DNA of 64,000 nt, taken from the NCBI GenBank assembly GCA_041389885.1, contig JAWKRB010000034.1:1-64000 (forward strand), in the 5' to 3' direction. The notes below the pieces were generated by a model. It saw only the letters and a list, made by a program, of their open reading frames with translations, had not been told where the DNA came from and did not search any database. The position numbers and the translations under genes are program-made. This document shows, in pieces, positions 17,752-25,759 of the stretch (position 1 is the first letter of the stretch; every line of letters starts with the position of its first letter). This stretch comes from JAWKRB01 sp041389885 (lineage in GTDB: Bacteria; Myxococcota_A; Polyangia; Polyangiales; Ga0077539).

Positions 17752-18378
17752 TCAGCCCGAGGCGAGCTGAGAGACCTTGTCGCGCAGCGCGTTGCGCTCG
17801 TCGCGCGAGAGCACCTTCGGCGTCGTGACCGGCGCGCCCGCGTCGGTGAAGAAGGGCGACGGGCGGTGCATCCCGCGAACGGCCCAGCGGAGCATGAGCC
17901 CGGTGATCGGCCCCAGGGTCGTGAGCTTCACCTTCGGCGCGGCGTGCGGAGGGCAGCCCCCTCGCGCGTATCGCCCCTGCACGAAGATCCGTGGCCGCCC
18001 CATCGCGTCGTCGGCGGAGCGTCCGGTCGCGGCGAGGTCCATCGCGACGAGGTGCACGCCCACGAAGGGCGCGCGCCGACTCGCGAGCACGTTCGCCAGG
18101 GGCGTGTCGCAACAGCCCGCGTACCAGCGCATCAACCCCTTGGGGCTCAGCCTCATGCAGCGCAGGTGCTCGGCGCCGCCGGTGATCTTCACCTGCGCCT
18201 GCGAGACCTGGAGCACATCACTGCCCCCCTGCGCGTCGACGCCGCTGCCCTCGCCGAAGAACTCCGCGGCGCACTGGCAGTCGTCGCAGTAACAGACCGC
18301 GCGGTGCGCCGTGTCGCGAGAGACGTCGGTGACGAGGCCGGTGAGGGCGCCGCAGCGGCACTTCAGAGGGATGTCCAT
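17752..18378 (-). CDS. DUF6151/GFA-like zinc-binding protein
   Basis: A 208-aa protein with Cys motifs like those of the GFA/Mss4-like fold: CRCG near residue 8, CYCDDCQC near residue 30, and GCC later in YAGCCDTPLAN. The spacing fits DUF6151. GFA-type proteins bind zinc and some bind glutathione adducts, but this subgroup has no established reaction. No signal peptide is seen. It converges on the hydrolase gene with a 13-base gap. Confidence 0.8.
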   Translation of the reverse strand: MDIPLKCRCGALTGLVTDVSRDTAHRAVCYCDDCQCAAEFFGEGSGVDAQGGSDVLQVSQAQVKITGGAEHLRCMRLSPKGLMRWYAGCCDTPLANVLASRRAPFVGVHLVAMDLAATGRSADDAMGRPRIFVQGRYARGGCPPHAAPKVKLTTLGPITGLMLRWAVRGMHRPSPFFTDAGAPVTTPKVLSRDERNALRDKVSQLASG

Positions 18379-18437
18379 GACGGAGGAGCGCTACCACGAG
18401 GCGCGGGGAGACGCACCGCGCGGTGGGCTCCGTGCGT

Positions 18438-19355
18438 CTATTCCCCGCGCGCCCTGAGCGCGCGCTCGATGTCGCGCGCGGCGACGGCGGCGTGACCGAG
18501 GGCGGTCGAGGCGTTGGGGTGCTCGGGGTTGCACACGTCGCCGATGGCCCAGACGCCCGCCACCGACGTGCGCTGCTCGGGGTCGACCTCGATGAAGCCG
18601 CGCGCGTCGAGGGAGAGCCCCTCGGCGGCGACCGTGTTGGGCGCGAAGCCCACGGTCACCGCCACGCCGTCGCAGGGGAGCGTTCGCTCGCCGTCGGCGT
18701 CGCGCGCCACCACGCCCTCCCCCGGCAGCAGCGCCCGCACCGACGCGGGGCAGCGCACGGTGATCCCCTCGCAGGCCCGCACGCGGTCTTCGTACCCGCG
18801 CTGCATGGTGAGGGCGCGGCGCGCGAGCACGGTGACCGACGCGCCGAGCTCGGCGATCTCGAGGGCGGCCACCGCGGCGTTGTCGGCGCCGCCCACGACG
18901 ACGACCCGTCGCCCGGCCCAGTCGTTGAACTGGTGAATCTTCCCGATGTGCCGCGCGAAGCCCGTCGCGAAGGACTCGGTCTCGCCGGGCACGCCGAGCT
19001 TGCGGTGCGAGGTCCCCGTGGCGAGCACGACGGCGTCGGCGTCGAGCCTCCCCTCCGCGGTGCGCACCCGCGGTCCCGCCTCGACGCCCAGCACCTCGAC
19101 GGTGCGCCGCTCGATCCCCGTGGCGGCGAAGTGCGCCTCGTACACGTCGGCGAGGCCCTCCCCCGTGAGCCCCGGCAGCCCGAGCATCACGGGGAAATCG
19201 TAGGTCGACGCGCGCAGCATCCCGCCGAGCCGCGCCTCGCGCTCAAGCACGACGGAGGCGAGCCCGAGGGACTGGAGCCAGAGGGCGCAGGCGAGGCCGC
19301 CGGGCCCCCCGCCCACGATGAGGATCCGCGCGGGGGCGGGTGAGCTCTGAGCCAT
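18438..19355 (-). CDS. Thioredoxin-reductase-like flavoprotein lacking CxxC
   Basis: A 305-aa protein with the layout of low-molecular-weight thioredoxin reductase: N-terminal FAD motif ILIVGGGPGGLACALWLQ, VVLATGTSHRKLGVPGE, a second nucleotide-binding motif RRVVVVGGADNAAVAALEI, and the C-terminal FAD site GVWAIGDVCNPEHPN. The redox-active CxxC that should lie between about residues 130 and 145 is absent (the region reads GFARHIGKIHQFNDW). It should therefore not reduce thioredoxin; it may be a ferredoxin-NADP reductase-like or other pyridine-nucleotide oxidoreductase. Its ATG is only 23 bases from the divergent SDR start. Confidence 0.87.
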   Translation of the reverse strand: MAQSSPAPARILIVGGGPGGLACALWLQSLGLASVVLEREARLGGMLRASTYDFPVMLGLPGLTGEGLADVYEAHFAATGIERRTVEVLGVEAGPRVRTAEGRLDADAVVLATGTSHRKLGVPGETESFATGFARHIGKIHQFNDWAGRRVVVVGGADNAAVAALEIAELGASVTVLARRALTMQRGYEDRVRACEGITVRCPASVRALLPGEGVVARDADGERTLPCDGVAVTVGFAPNTVAAEGLSLDARGFIEVDPEQRTSVAGVWAIGDVCNPEHPNASTALGHAAVAARDIERALRARGE

Positions 19356-19378
19356 CGCGTCGTGTATATACCAGCCCC

Positions 19379-20113
19379 ATGCTGGATGAAGCGTCGGGGC
19401 GCCCGAGCGTCGTGGTCACCGGCGGCACCCGCGGCATCGGCCTCGCCATCGCGGCGCGCTTCGCGGGCGCGGGCTACGACGTGTACACCTGCGGGCGCTC
19501 TGAAGACGCCCTCGCGGCCATGCGCGCGCGCTGGTCCGAGGAGTTTCAGGGCGCCGCGCTCCACGCGACCGCCGTCGACCTCACCGACCGCGATCAGACC
19601 GCCGCGTGGTGCGACGCGGTGCTCGCGCGCGCGGGGCGCGTCGACGTGCTGGTGAACAACGCGGGCGCGTTCATCCCCGCGGGGATCATCTCTCCCGCCG
19701 TCGACGTCGAGCGCGAGCTCGGGCGCATGCTCGACCTCAACCTCTGGTCCGCGGTGCGGGTGACGGGGGCGATGCTCCCGGCGATGCTCGCGCGAGGAGA
19801 GGGTCACGTCTTCAACGTGTGCTCCATCGCGAGCCTGCAGCCGCACCGCGACGGGAGCCTCTACAGCGTCTCGAAGTACGCGCTGCTCGGGTACACCCGC
19901 GCGCTGCGCGACGAGACGAAGGCGCGCGGGCTGCGGGTGACCGCGGTGATCCCCGGCGCGACCTGGTCCGACTCGTGGCGCGGCGCGACGCACCCCGAGG
20001 ACCGGCTGATGCCCGCCGACGACATCGCGGTGATGGTCCTGGCGAGCGCGCGGCTCTCCCCGCAGTCGGTCGTCGAGGACATCGTCGTGCGGCCGCAGCT
20101 CGGCGACCTATAG
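19379..20113 (+). CDS. Short-chain dehydrogenase/reductase
   Basis: A 244-aa classical SDR. The cofactor motif VVVTGGTRGIGLA (TGxxxGxG) is near residue 10, NNAG (LVNNAGAF) near 85, catalytic Ser in VCSIAS near 140, and the YxxxK pair in YSVSKYALLG near 156. It binds NAD(P)H. Its ATG follows GTGTATATA by a few bases, so the message may be leaderless or the promoter may lie inside the divergent gene. The gene ends in a palindromic CTATAG that supplies both its own stop and that of the convergent FolB-cupin gene. A pteridine-reductase-like role is possible given that neighbour, but unproven. Confidence 0.9.
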   Translation: MLDEASGRPSVVVTGGTRGIGLAIAARFAGAGYDVYTCGRSEDALAAMRARWSEEFQGAALHATAVDLTDRDQTAAWCDAVLARAGRVDVLVNNAGAFIPAGIISPAVDVERELGRMLDLNLWSAVRVTGAMLPAMLARGEGHVFNVCSIASLQPHRDGSLYSVSKYALLGYTRALRDETKARGLRVTAVIPGATWSDSWRGATHPEDRLMPADDIAVMVLASARLSPQSVVEDIVVRPQLGDL

Positions 20114-20863
20114 GGACCACCGCGTGTCTGCGTCGCCCGGCGGGTAGAGCGAACGCAGCGGCGGCGGCAGCAGCGCGCGCCCCGGCACCTCGACCTCATC
20201 CTCGGGGCGAAACCGCGGCCGGTCGATGCACAGGATCGTCTGCGCGACCGCGCTCGCGTTCGTGTACTCGTGCGCGAAATCGAGGGGCCAGTCGACGCCC
20301 GTGCCGCGCGCGACGGGCACCCCCTGGAGCAGCAGCCCGTCGCCGAGCACCAGCTCGCTCTCCTGCATCACCCGGTGCACGTGCGCGGGGATCTTGCGCC
20401 CCGGCGCGACCCGGAGTCGGTAGAGCCCCACCTCGGCGCCCTCGGCGAGGACGTCGACCTGGCCGAAGGGCTTCACCTCGGTCTTCTCGACGTACGACGC
20501 CGCGGCGCGCCGCACGGTGAGGCGCGCGAGCCCGCCCGGCATCGCCGCGAGCTTCGCGAGCGACACCTCCGCGCGCACGGGGCGAGCGCGGGGCGCGTCG
20601 TCGGTCGGCGGCGCGAGGACGTAGCTCGCCAGCGCCTCGGTCGCCGCCTCGACGGTGTGAAAGCGCGCGCGTGTGAGGATGAACACGAGCTCCGCGTGGA
20701 GCCGGGCGTAGTCCACCGCGCACCCCGCGTCGCCCCAGCGCCGCGGCTCGAACTCCAGCGCGACGCGCAGCTGCACCGACTGCGGCCGCGTGCGCTCGGC
20801 GCCGTAGACCCCGAGGATCACGTCGTCGACGGTCGCTTCAATTTCGAGGAGGTCGGTGCTCAT
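20108..20863 (-). CDS. FolB-like (dihydroneopterin aldolase) domain fused to a cupin
   Basis: A 251-aa two-domain protein. Residues 1-120 resemble the tunnelling-fold FolB/FolX family (EATVDDVILGVYGAERTRPQ; VDYARLHAELVFIL; a THRVEAATE-like helix HTVEAATEALASYVL; VRAEVSLAKLAAMPGGLARL). Residues 130-251 look like a cupin with PAHVHRVMQESELVLGDG carrying His/Glu metal-ligand candidates and FAHEYTN. FolB acts on dihydroneopterin in folate synthesis. The fusion is unusual and the protein may be a regulatory or repurposed pterin enzyme. It shares a 6-base overlap (CTATAG) with the convergent SDR. Confidence 0.72.
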   Translation of the reverse strand: MSTDLLEIEATVDDVILGVYGAERTRPQSVQLRVALEFEPRRWGDAGCAVDYARLHAELVFILTRARFHTVEAATEALASYVLAPPTDDAPRARPVRAEVSLAKLAAMPGGLARLTVRRAAASYVEKTEVKPFGQVDVLAEGAEVGLYRLRVAPGRKIPAHVHRVMQESELVLGDGLLLQGVPVARGTGVDWPLDFAHEYTNASAVAQTILCIDRPRFRPEDEVEVPGRALLPPPLRSLYPPGDADTRWSL

Positions 20864-20939
20864 CGGTCCTGTCTGCGCCGTCGGTCCAGGGACGGGGCGC
20901 GCGGCAGCGCGGGATGTGGGGACGCACGATCCAAGCGCC

Positions 20940-23072
20940 CTACGGGCACACGCGCTCGATGCGAAAGCTCACGCCGCCCTGGTTGTCGCTGCAGGGGTTG
21001 TCGGCGAAGGCGCACACGAGGTCGCCGCCCGCGAAGGGCACCCGCTCCGAGCGCCCCGACACCGCGGCGAAGGCCGCGTCGGCGGTGGGGTAGAGCATGC
21101 CGCTCGTCGAGAGCGTCGGCGCCGCGAGGTTGTCGCAGGTGAGGTTCCAGAACCACCCGTTGGTGGGGTAGGTCACGGGGTTCCACACCGTGCCGCCGCT
21201 GCGCAGGGGCGTGACCTCGTAGGTGCCCGCGGGGAGCCCGGGGACGGTGACCGGGGTGTTGCCTCCGCCCGGTCCGCGGCAGTTGGTGAGCCAATTGATC
21301 GACACGTCGCGGCGCACCGTGCACCGCCCCTGCGCGCCGCAGGCGCCGTCGGCGCAGTCGCGGTCGGCCGCGCAGCTCAGGCACCGCGCGCAGGCCGGGC
21401 ACCCGCCGCCGCCGCAGTCGACGTCGGTCTCTCCGCCGTTGCGCACGCGGTCGTCGCAGCGCGGCGCCTGGCACGCGCCTCCCGCGCACACGCCGCTCGC
21501 GCACGCGCTCCCGCACGCGCCGCAGTTCGCGACGCTGGTGCGCGTGTCGACCTCGCAGCCGTTCATCGCGTCGCCATCACAGTCGGCGAAGCCCGCGTTG
21601 CAGGTGAAGCCGCAGCGCCCGCCCGTGCATGAGGGCGTCGCGTTCGCGCGGGCGGGGCAGGCCATGCCGCACGCGCCGCAGTGGAGCGCGCTGCGCCCGA
21701 GGTCGACCTCGCACCCGTTCACGGGGTCGGCGTCGCAGTCGCCGTACCCCTGCGCGCAGCTCGCGACGCGGCACGCGCCGCCCGCGCAGGCGCTCGCGGC
21801 GTTCTCGAGGCGGCACGCGCGGCCGCAGCTCCCGCAGTTGAGCACGCTGGTGCGCGTGTCGACCTCGCAGCCGTTCATCGGGTCGGCGTCGCAGTCGGCG
21901 AAGCCCGCGAGGCAGGCGAGCACGCACGCCCCCGAGGCGCACCCGGCGAGGCTGTTGGGGCGGCTCGCGCAGGCCGTCCCGCAGCCGCCGCAGTGCGCGA
22001 CGGAGCTCCGCGTGTCGGTCTCGCAGCCGTTGGTCACGTTGCCGTCGCAGTCGCCGAAGCCCGCGTTGCAGCTCCCCACGGCGCAGGCGCCCATCACGCA
22101 GGCCGCGGTGGCGTTCGCCGGATCACACCGCCGCCCGCAGGCGCCGCAGTGCGCGACGCTGTCGCGGATGTCGACCTCGCAGCCGTTCGAGGGGTCCCCG
22201 TCGCAGTCGGCGAAGCCGGGCGCGCAGGCGTACTCGCAGCGCCCGGCGGCGCAGCTCGCGCCGCTGTTCGGGCGGCTCGCGCAGGCCATGCCGCAGCCGC
22301 CGCAGTGGGAGACGTCGCGCTGGGTGTCGGTCTCGCAGCCGTTGGCGGCCATGGCGTCGCAGTCGGCGTAGGGGGCGGTGCACATGCCGACGCTGCAGGT
22401 CCCGTTGAGGCAGGCCGCGGCGCCGTTGGCGACGGCGCAGGTCATGCCGCAGCCGCCGCAGTGCGCAGTGTTCTCCTGGGGGTTCACGCACCCGCCGCCG
22501 CAGCACGACTGCCCCGCGGGGCACATCTGCCCCTCGTTGCACCCCGCGACGCAGAGGTTGCCCACGCAGAGGTTGCCCGCGGGGCAGTGCGCGTCGGTCA
22601 CGCACTCGACGCACCGTCGCGTGCCCACGTCGCAGCGCAGCGAGGTCGCGCCGCCGTCGCCCGCGCTCTGCGCGCAGTCTTGATCGCCGCGGCAGCCCGG
22701 CGCGCACTGGTCGAGGCCGACGCAGTAGCTCCCCGTCGGGCAGCGGTCGTTCGCGGTCGTGCAGCGCACGCAGCGCCCCGAGGCCAGGTCGCACACGGGC
22801 GCGCTGGGGTCGGGGCAAGCCTCGTCCGACGGGCACCCCTGGGGCGCGTCGGCCGGGGGCGCGTCGACGACGTCAGGGCCGGGCGCGTCGACGACGTCAG
22901 GGCCGGGCGCGTCGACGACGTCGGGGCCGGGCGCGTCGGTCTCGGAGCTCGCGTCGAGCCCCGCCGAGGCGTCGCCGCCCCCGTCGAAGACGCCGCCGAC
23001 GACGGACTGGTTCTCCCCGCAGGCCGCGAGGAGCGAGGCGGTGAGGACCAGGCGAAGCGCGCGTTCGTTCAT
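20940..23072 (-). CDS. Cys-rich repeat lipoprotein (GFADCDGDxxNGCEVD repeats)
   Basis: A 710-aa lipoprotein. The ATG at 23072 gives a short signal peptide ending at lipobox LAAC (about residues 15-18); an ATG 12 codons earlier would add a poorer leader. It is followed by three 8-residue PGPDVVDA units. Residues about 60-190 are Cys-rich, then about six repeats of 45-55 residues with the core GFADCDGDPMNGCEVDTRTS and NCGACG...C. Each has acidic clusters and six or more Cys, suggesting disulphide-bonded, Ca-binding surface modules. A C-terminal unique domain (about 560-710) begins after CDDRVRNGGETDVDCGGG. Typical of myxobacterial extracellular proteins; function unknown. Confidence 0.85.
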   Translation of the reverse strand: MNERALRLVLTASLLAACGENQSVVGGVFDGGGDASAGLDASSETDAPGPDVVDAPGPDVVDAPGPDVVDAPPADAPQGCPSDEACPDPSAPVCDLASGRCVRCTTANDRCPTGSYCVGLDQCAPGCRGDQDCAQSAGDGGATSLRCDVGTRRCVECVTDAHCPAGNLCVGNLCVAGCNEGQMCPAGQSCCGGGCVNPQENTAHCGGCGMTCAVANGAAACLNGTCSVGMCTAPYADCDAMAANGCETDTQRDVSHCGGCGMACASRPNSGASCAAGRCEYACAPGFADCDGDPSNGCEVDIRDSVAHCGACGRRCDPANATAACVMGACAVGSCNAGFGDCDGNVTNGCETDTRSSVAHCGGCGTACASRPNSLAGCASGACVLACLAGFADCDADPMNGCEVDTRTSVLNCGSCGRACRLENAASACAGGACRVASCAQGYGDCDADPVNGCEVDLGRSALHCGACGMACPARANATPSCTGGRCGFTCNAGFADCDGDAMNGCEVDTRTSVANCGACGSACASGVCAGGACQAPRCDDRVRNGGETDVDCGGGGCPACARCLSCAADRDCADGACGAQGRCTVRRDVSINWLTNCRGPGGGNTPVTVPGLPAGTYEVTPLRSGGTVWNPVTYPTNGWFWNLTCDNLAAPTLSTSGMLYPTADAAFAAVSGRSERVPFAGGDLVCAFADNPCSDNQGGVSFRIERVCP
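22861..22932. repeat. 24-bp coding tandem repeat (PGPDVVDA)
   Basis: Three consecutive 24-base units (22861-22884, 22885-22908, 22909-22932), nearly identical, encode PGPDVVDA three times just after the lipid anchor of the Cys-rich lipoprotein. It is a likely hypervariable linker. Confidence 0.88.
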
Positions 23073-23120
23073 CGCCTGAGCGTACCGGACCCTCCCGCGC
23101 GCCGACAACGCGCCGCGGGC

Positions 23121-25052
23121 TCAGCGCGCCCCGCCGCCCGGGCGCACGACGAAGGGCCCCACCTCGACCGGCCCCTCCCCCTCGCGCGACAGGATCTCTT
23201 GCAGCCCAAGGAGTTCGCGCGCGTCGGGGCTTCGCGCCAGGGCGTGGGTGAGGCTCGTGCGGGCCTCGGCGCGGGCGCCGCGGGCGGCGAAGAAGAGCGT
23301 GTCGTTGTACCTCCGCCAGAGGATCATCTCCGCGACCTTCACCTCGCTGCCGCTGCCCGGCTCGTCGGCGATGGCGCGCTCGAGGCGGTCGAGGGCGGCG
23401 AAGTGCGTGGGGGCCGTCGCGCGCACCGCGGCGAGGGTCGTGGGCTCGGGGCGCACCTCGGCGCTGAGCCCCCTCGGGATCTGAAACGTGACCACCGCCG
23501 CCCCGGCCATCGGGTGCACCTCGGCGCGCACCGAGCGGAGCGTGGCGAGGCCCGCGAGCTCGGCCACCTGGGGCGCGCCGTGGGCGAGAAAGTCGCGCAC
23601 GAGGGGGAGCAGCTCGGGGTCTCGCGCGAGCAGCGCGTTCGTCGCGCCGGGGTACGAGAGAAAGGGCGCGGGCACGAGGGTGACGTCGGGGCGCTCGCCC
23701 TCGACGAGCATCGCGTAGCGCGCGCGAAAGATCACGTCGGGGGCGTAGAGCACCAGCACCGCGCGGGGCGGCAGCGGGTCGAGGAGCGCCGAGGCCGCGA
23801 GCTCGGCGACGTGCCCCCGGTCGGCGGCGCTCGCGGCGAAGCTCTGGGGGATCAGCCACAGCGGCAGCGCCGCGGGCACGCCCACGAGCAGCACCTTGAG
23901 CCCGACGCGCGCCGAGGGCGTGGGGCCTTCGGGGTGCGCGGGGGCGTCTTCGACCGCGCGCCAGGCGCCGGCGGTGAAGGCCGCGACGAGCACGCCCAGC
24001 GCCAGCGCCGACACGCCGAGGTAGCCCGCCGCGTCGGGGTTGCCGCTGATGAAGCCCAGCACCAGCCTCGCCCCCGACGGGAACACCACCGCGAACATCA
24101 GCGCGAGCCCCGCCCTGCGCGCGAGCGCGGCGTCGTCGCGCCGCCGGAGCACGAGGTATCCCCCGGCCACCGCGGCGAGGAGCCCGAGGGCGGTGACCGA
24201 TCCGCCGAGCACGTCGACGAGGTCCGCCGCGCGCACCGACCAGGGCTCGGGGGCGAAGGAGCCGACGTTCTTCTGAAAGGCCCTGGCGGTGACGGTCCAC
24301 ACCATGTCGCCGACGGTGCGCACGCGAATGAGGCTCGCCGGCGAGCGGCTTCGCAGCGGCAGCAGCGCGTAGGGGAGCATCGAGAGCGCGCCCAGCGCCG
24401 CCCACGCCGCGAGCGCCCGCAGCCGCCCCCGCGCGTCGCCCTCTCGCACGCGCGCGAGCACCGCCGTGAGCGCGAGGGGCAGGGTCGTGACGGCGATGAA
24501 GGTGTGGTTGGTCCCCGCGAGGCCCAGCAGCAGCACGGCGAGGCGCGCGCGGGTCGCGGCGGGCGCGCGAGACGCCGCCGTCGCGAGGAGCGCCGCGCCC
24601 AGGGCGATGGCGAGGGCGTAGACCTCTCCGCGGGTGGTCTGCCGAAACACCGCGGGGCCCAGCGCCCCGGTGAGCGCCGCGGCGAGGGCCAGGCCCGGGG
24701 CGAGGCGCGCGTCGTACAGCCGGGGCTCGTCGCCCTCGGCGGGGCGCAGCGCGTCGCTCGCGAGCGTGAGCGCCACCTCGAAGACCGCCCGCGACGCGAG
24801 GGCCACGAGCGCGCCGCCGAGGAGCGACACGCGCATCGCGAGGGTGCCCACGGGCACGAGCGACGCGACCGCCGCGAGGGCGACGAAGAGGGGGTGCCCC
24901 GGCGGGTGCGTCACGCCCAGGAGCGCCCCCGACGACGAGAGCTCCGGCGCGTCGTAGAAGCCCATGGAGTCTGACGCGCCGAAGGCCGTCGCGAGGAGCG
25001 GCACCGCGAGGGAGAGCGTGCGACAGAGCGCGACGGCGGCGTTCGAGTCCAT
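23121..25052 (-). CDS. DUF2723 membrane protein, glycosyltransferase-like
   Basis: A 643-aa polytopic membrane protein with about ten transmembrane segments in its first 420 residues. The N-terminal FGASDSMGFYDAPELSSSG and GVTHPPGHPLFVAL are typical of DUF2723, a family related to protein O-mannosyl/glycosyltransferases (GT-C fold) that carry acidic residues in the first external loop. The C-terminal 220 residues are soluble and TPR-like near the end (LTHALARSPDARELLGLQEI). It probably transfers a sugar from a lipid carrier at the periplasmic face; donor and acceptor unknown. It lies 48 bases upstream of the Cys-rich lipoprotein on the same strand. Confidence 0.85.
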   Translation of the reverse strand: MDSNAAVALCRTLSLAVPLLATAFGASDSMGFYDAPELSSSGALLGVTHPPGHPLFVALAAVASLVPVGTLAMRVSLLGGALVALASRAVFEVALTLASDALRPAEGDEPRLYDARLAPGLALAAALTGALGPAVFRQTTRGEVYALAIALGAALLATAASRAPAATRARLAVLLLGLAGTNHTFIAVTTLPLALTAVLARVREGDARGRLRALAAWAALGALSMLPYALLPLRSRSPASLIRVRTVGDMVWTVTARAFQKNVGSFAPEPWSVRAADLVDVLGGSVTALGLLAAVAGGYLVLRRRDDAALARRAGLALMFAVVFPSGARLVLGFISGNPDAAGYLGVSALALGVLVAAFTAGAWRAVEDAPAHPEGPTPSARVGLKVLLVGVPAALPLWLIPQSFAASAADRGHVAELAASALLDPLPPRAVLVLYAPDVIFRARYAMLVEGERPDVTLVPAPFLSYPGATNALLARDPELLPLVRDFLAHGAPQVAELAGLATLRSVRAEVHPMAGAAVVTFQIPRGLSAEVRPEPTTLAAVRATAPTHFAALDRLERAIADEPGSGSEVKVAEMILWRRYNDTLFFAARGARAEARTSLTHALARSPDARELLGLQEILSREGEGPVEVGPFVVRPGGGAR

Positions 25053-25162
25053 CGTGAGGACGCGCAGGGTACACGCTCCCGGGGCTCGGGCGCAGGCGCG
25101 TCGAGACGGTCCTTGAGGCTGGGACGCGTGAGGGGATACCCTCGCCCGCGAAGAGGAACGCC

Positions 25163-25756
25163 ATGACCCTGCACCGATCGCTGCTGCTCTCTCTGCTGCT
25201 CGGATCCGTCGCCTGCGCGAGCACCGACGCGGTCCGCACGACCTTTCGTTACTCGGGCAACGACCCGGCGACGATGACCCAGGTCGACATCACCCCCGGC
25301 CCCATGCCCGACGGCGAGTCGTTCACCGGCAGCTTTCACTCGCAGCAGATCGGCGACCTCTTTCTTGAGCAGACCGACGACCACGTGGTGGGCGAGTACG
25401 CCTACGACCGCGCGAACTGCCGGGCCACCGGGCACCTCGAAGGCACCGCGCAGGGCAACCTCTTTCACTTCACCTGGACCGAGAGTCAGGCCGCCTGCGG
25501 CCGCCTCGCCCCCCTCCGCGGCCGCGGCTACTTTCTCTTCTGGAAAGACTCCGCGGGCAACGGCCGGGTCAACGGCGAGTGGGGCACCGGCAACAACGAG
25601 AGCGGCGGCGGCCCCTGGTCGGGCTTTCGCGACCGCGTGCGCCGCCAGCCGGGCGAGGCCCGCCCCGCCGTCGCGGGTCAGACCGGCGAGGGTGTCTTTC
25701 GCGACTCGCCGACCACCACGCCCTCGGGGCAGCCCATGACGCCCCCGACCCCCTGA
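25163..25756 (+). CDS. Small lipoprotein, unknown function
   Basis: A 197-aa protein with a signal peptide and lipobox SVAC (about residues 15-18). The mature part is beta-rich with a calycin-like feel: FTGSFHSQQIGDLFLEQ, HVVGEYAYDRANC, GHLEGTAQGNLFHFTW, YFLFWKDSAGNGRVNGEWG. Two Cys residues may form a disulphide. The pattern resembles small beta-barrel lipoproteins but I cannot name the family. The Pro/Thr-rich C-terminal tail looks disordered. It is divergent from the DUF2723 gene. Confidence 0.75.
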   Translation: MTLHRSLLLSLLLGSVACASTDAVRTTFRYSGNDPATMTQVDITPGPMPDGESFTGSFHSQQIGDLFLEQTDDHVVGEYAYDRANCRATGHLEGTAQGNLFHFTWTESQAACGRLAPLRGRGYFLFWKDSAGNGRVNGEWGTGNNESGGGPWSGFRDRVRRQPGEARPAVAGQTGEGVFRDSPTTTPSGQPMTPPTP

Positions 25757-25759
25757 GCC

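Noticed and set aside
20940..23072. Repeated segments considered as a DNA repeat array
   Set aside because: The periodicity is at protein level (Cys/Asp modules) with diverged DNA, so these are domain repeats, not a mobile or CRISPR repeat.
21681..24974. A long plus-strand open frame opposite the Cys-rich lipoprotein and DUF2723 gene
   Set aside because: The minus-strand genes have signal peptides, Cys modules and transmembrane segments; the plus frame is Arg/Ala/Gly-rich noise.
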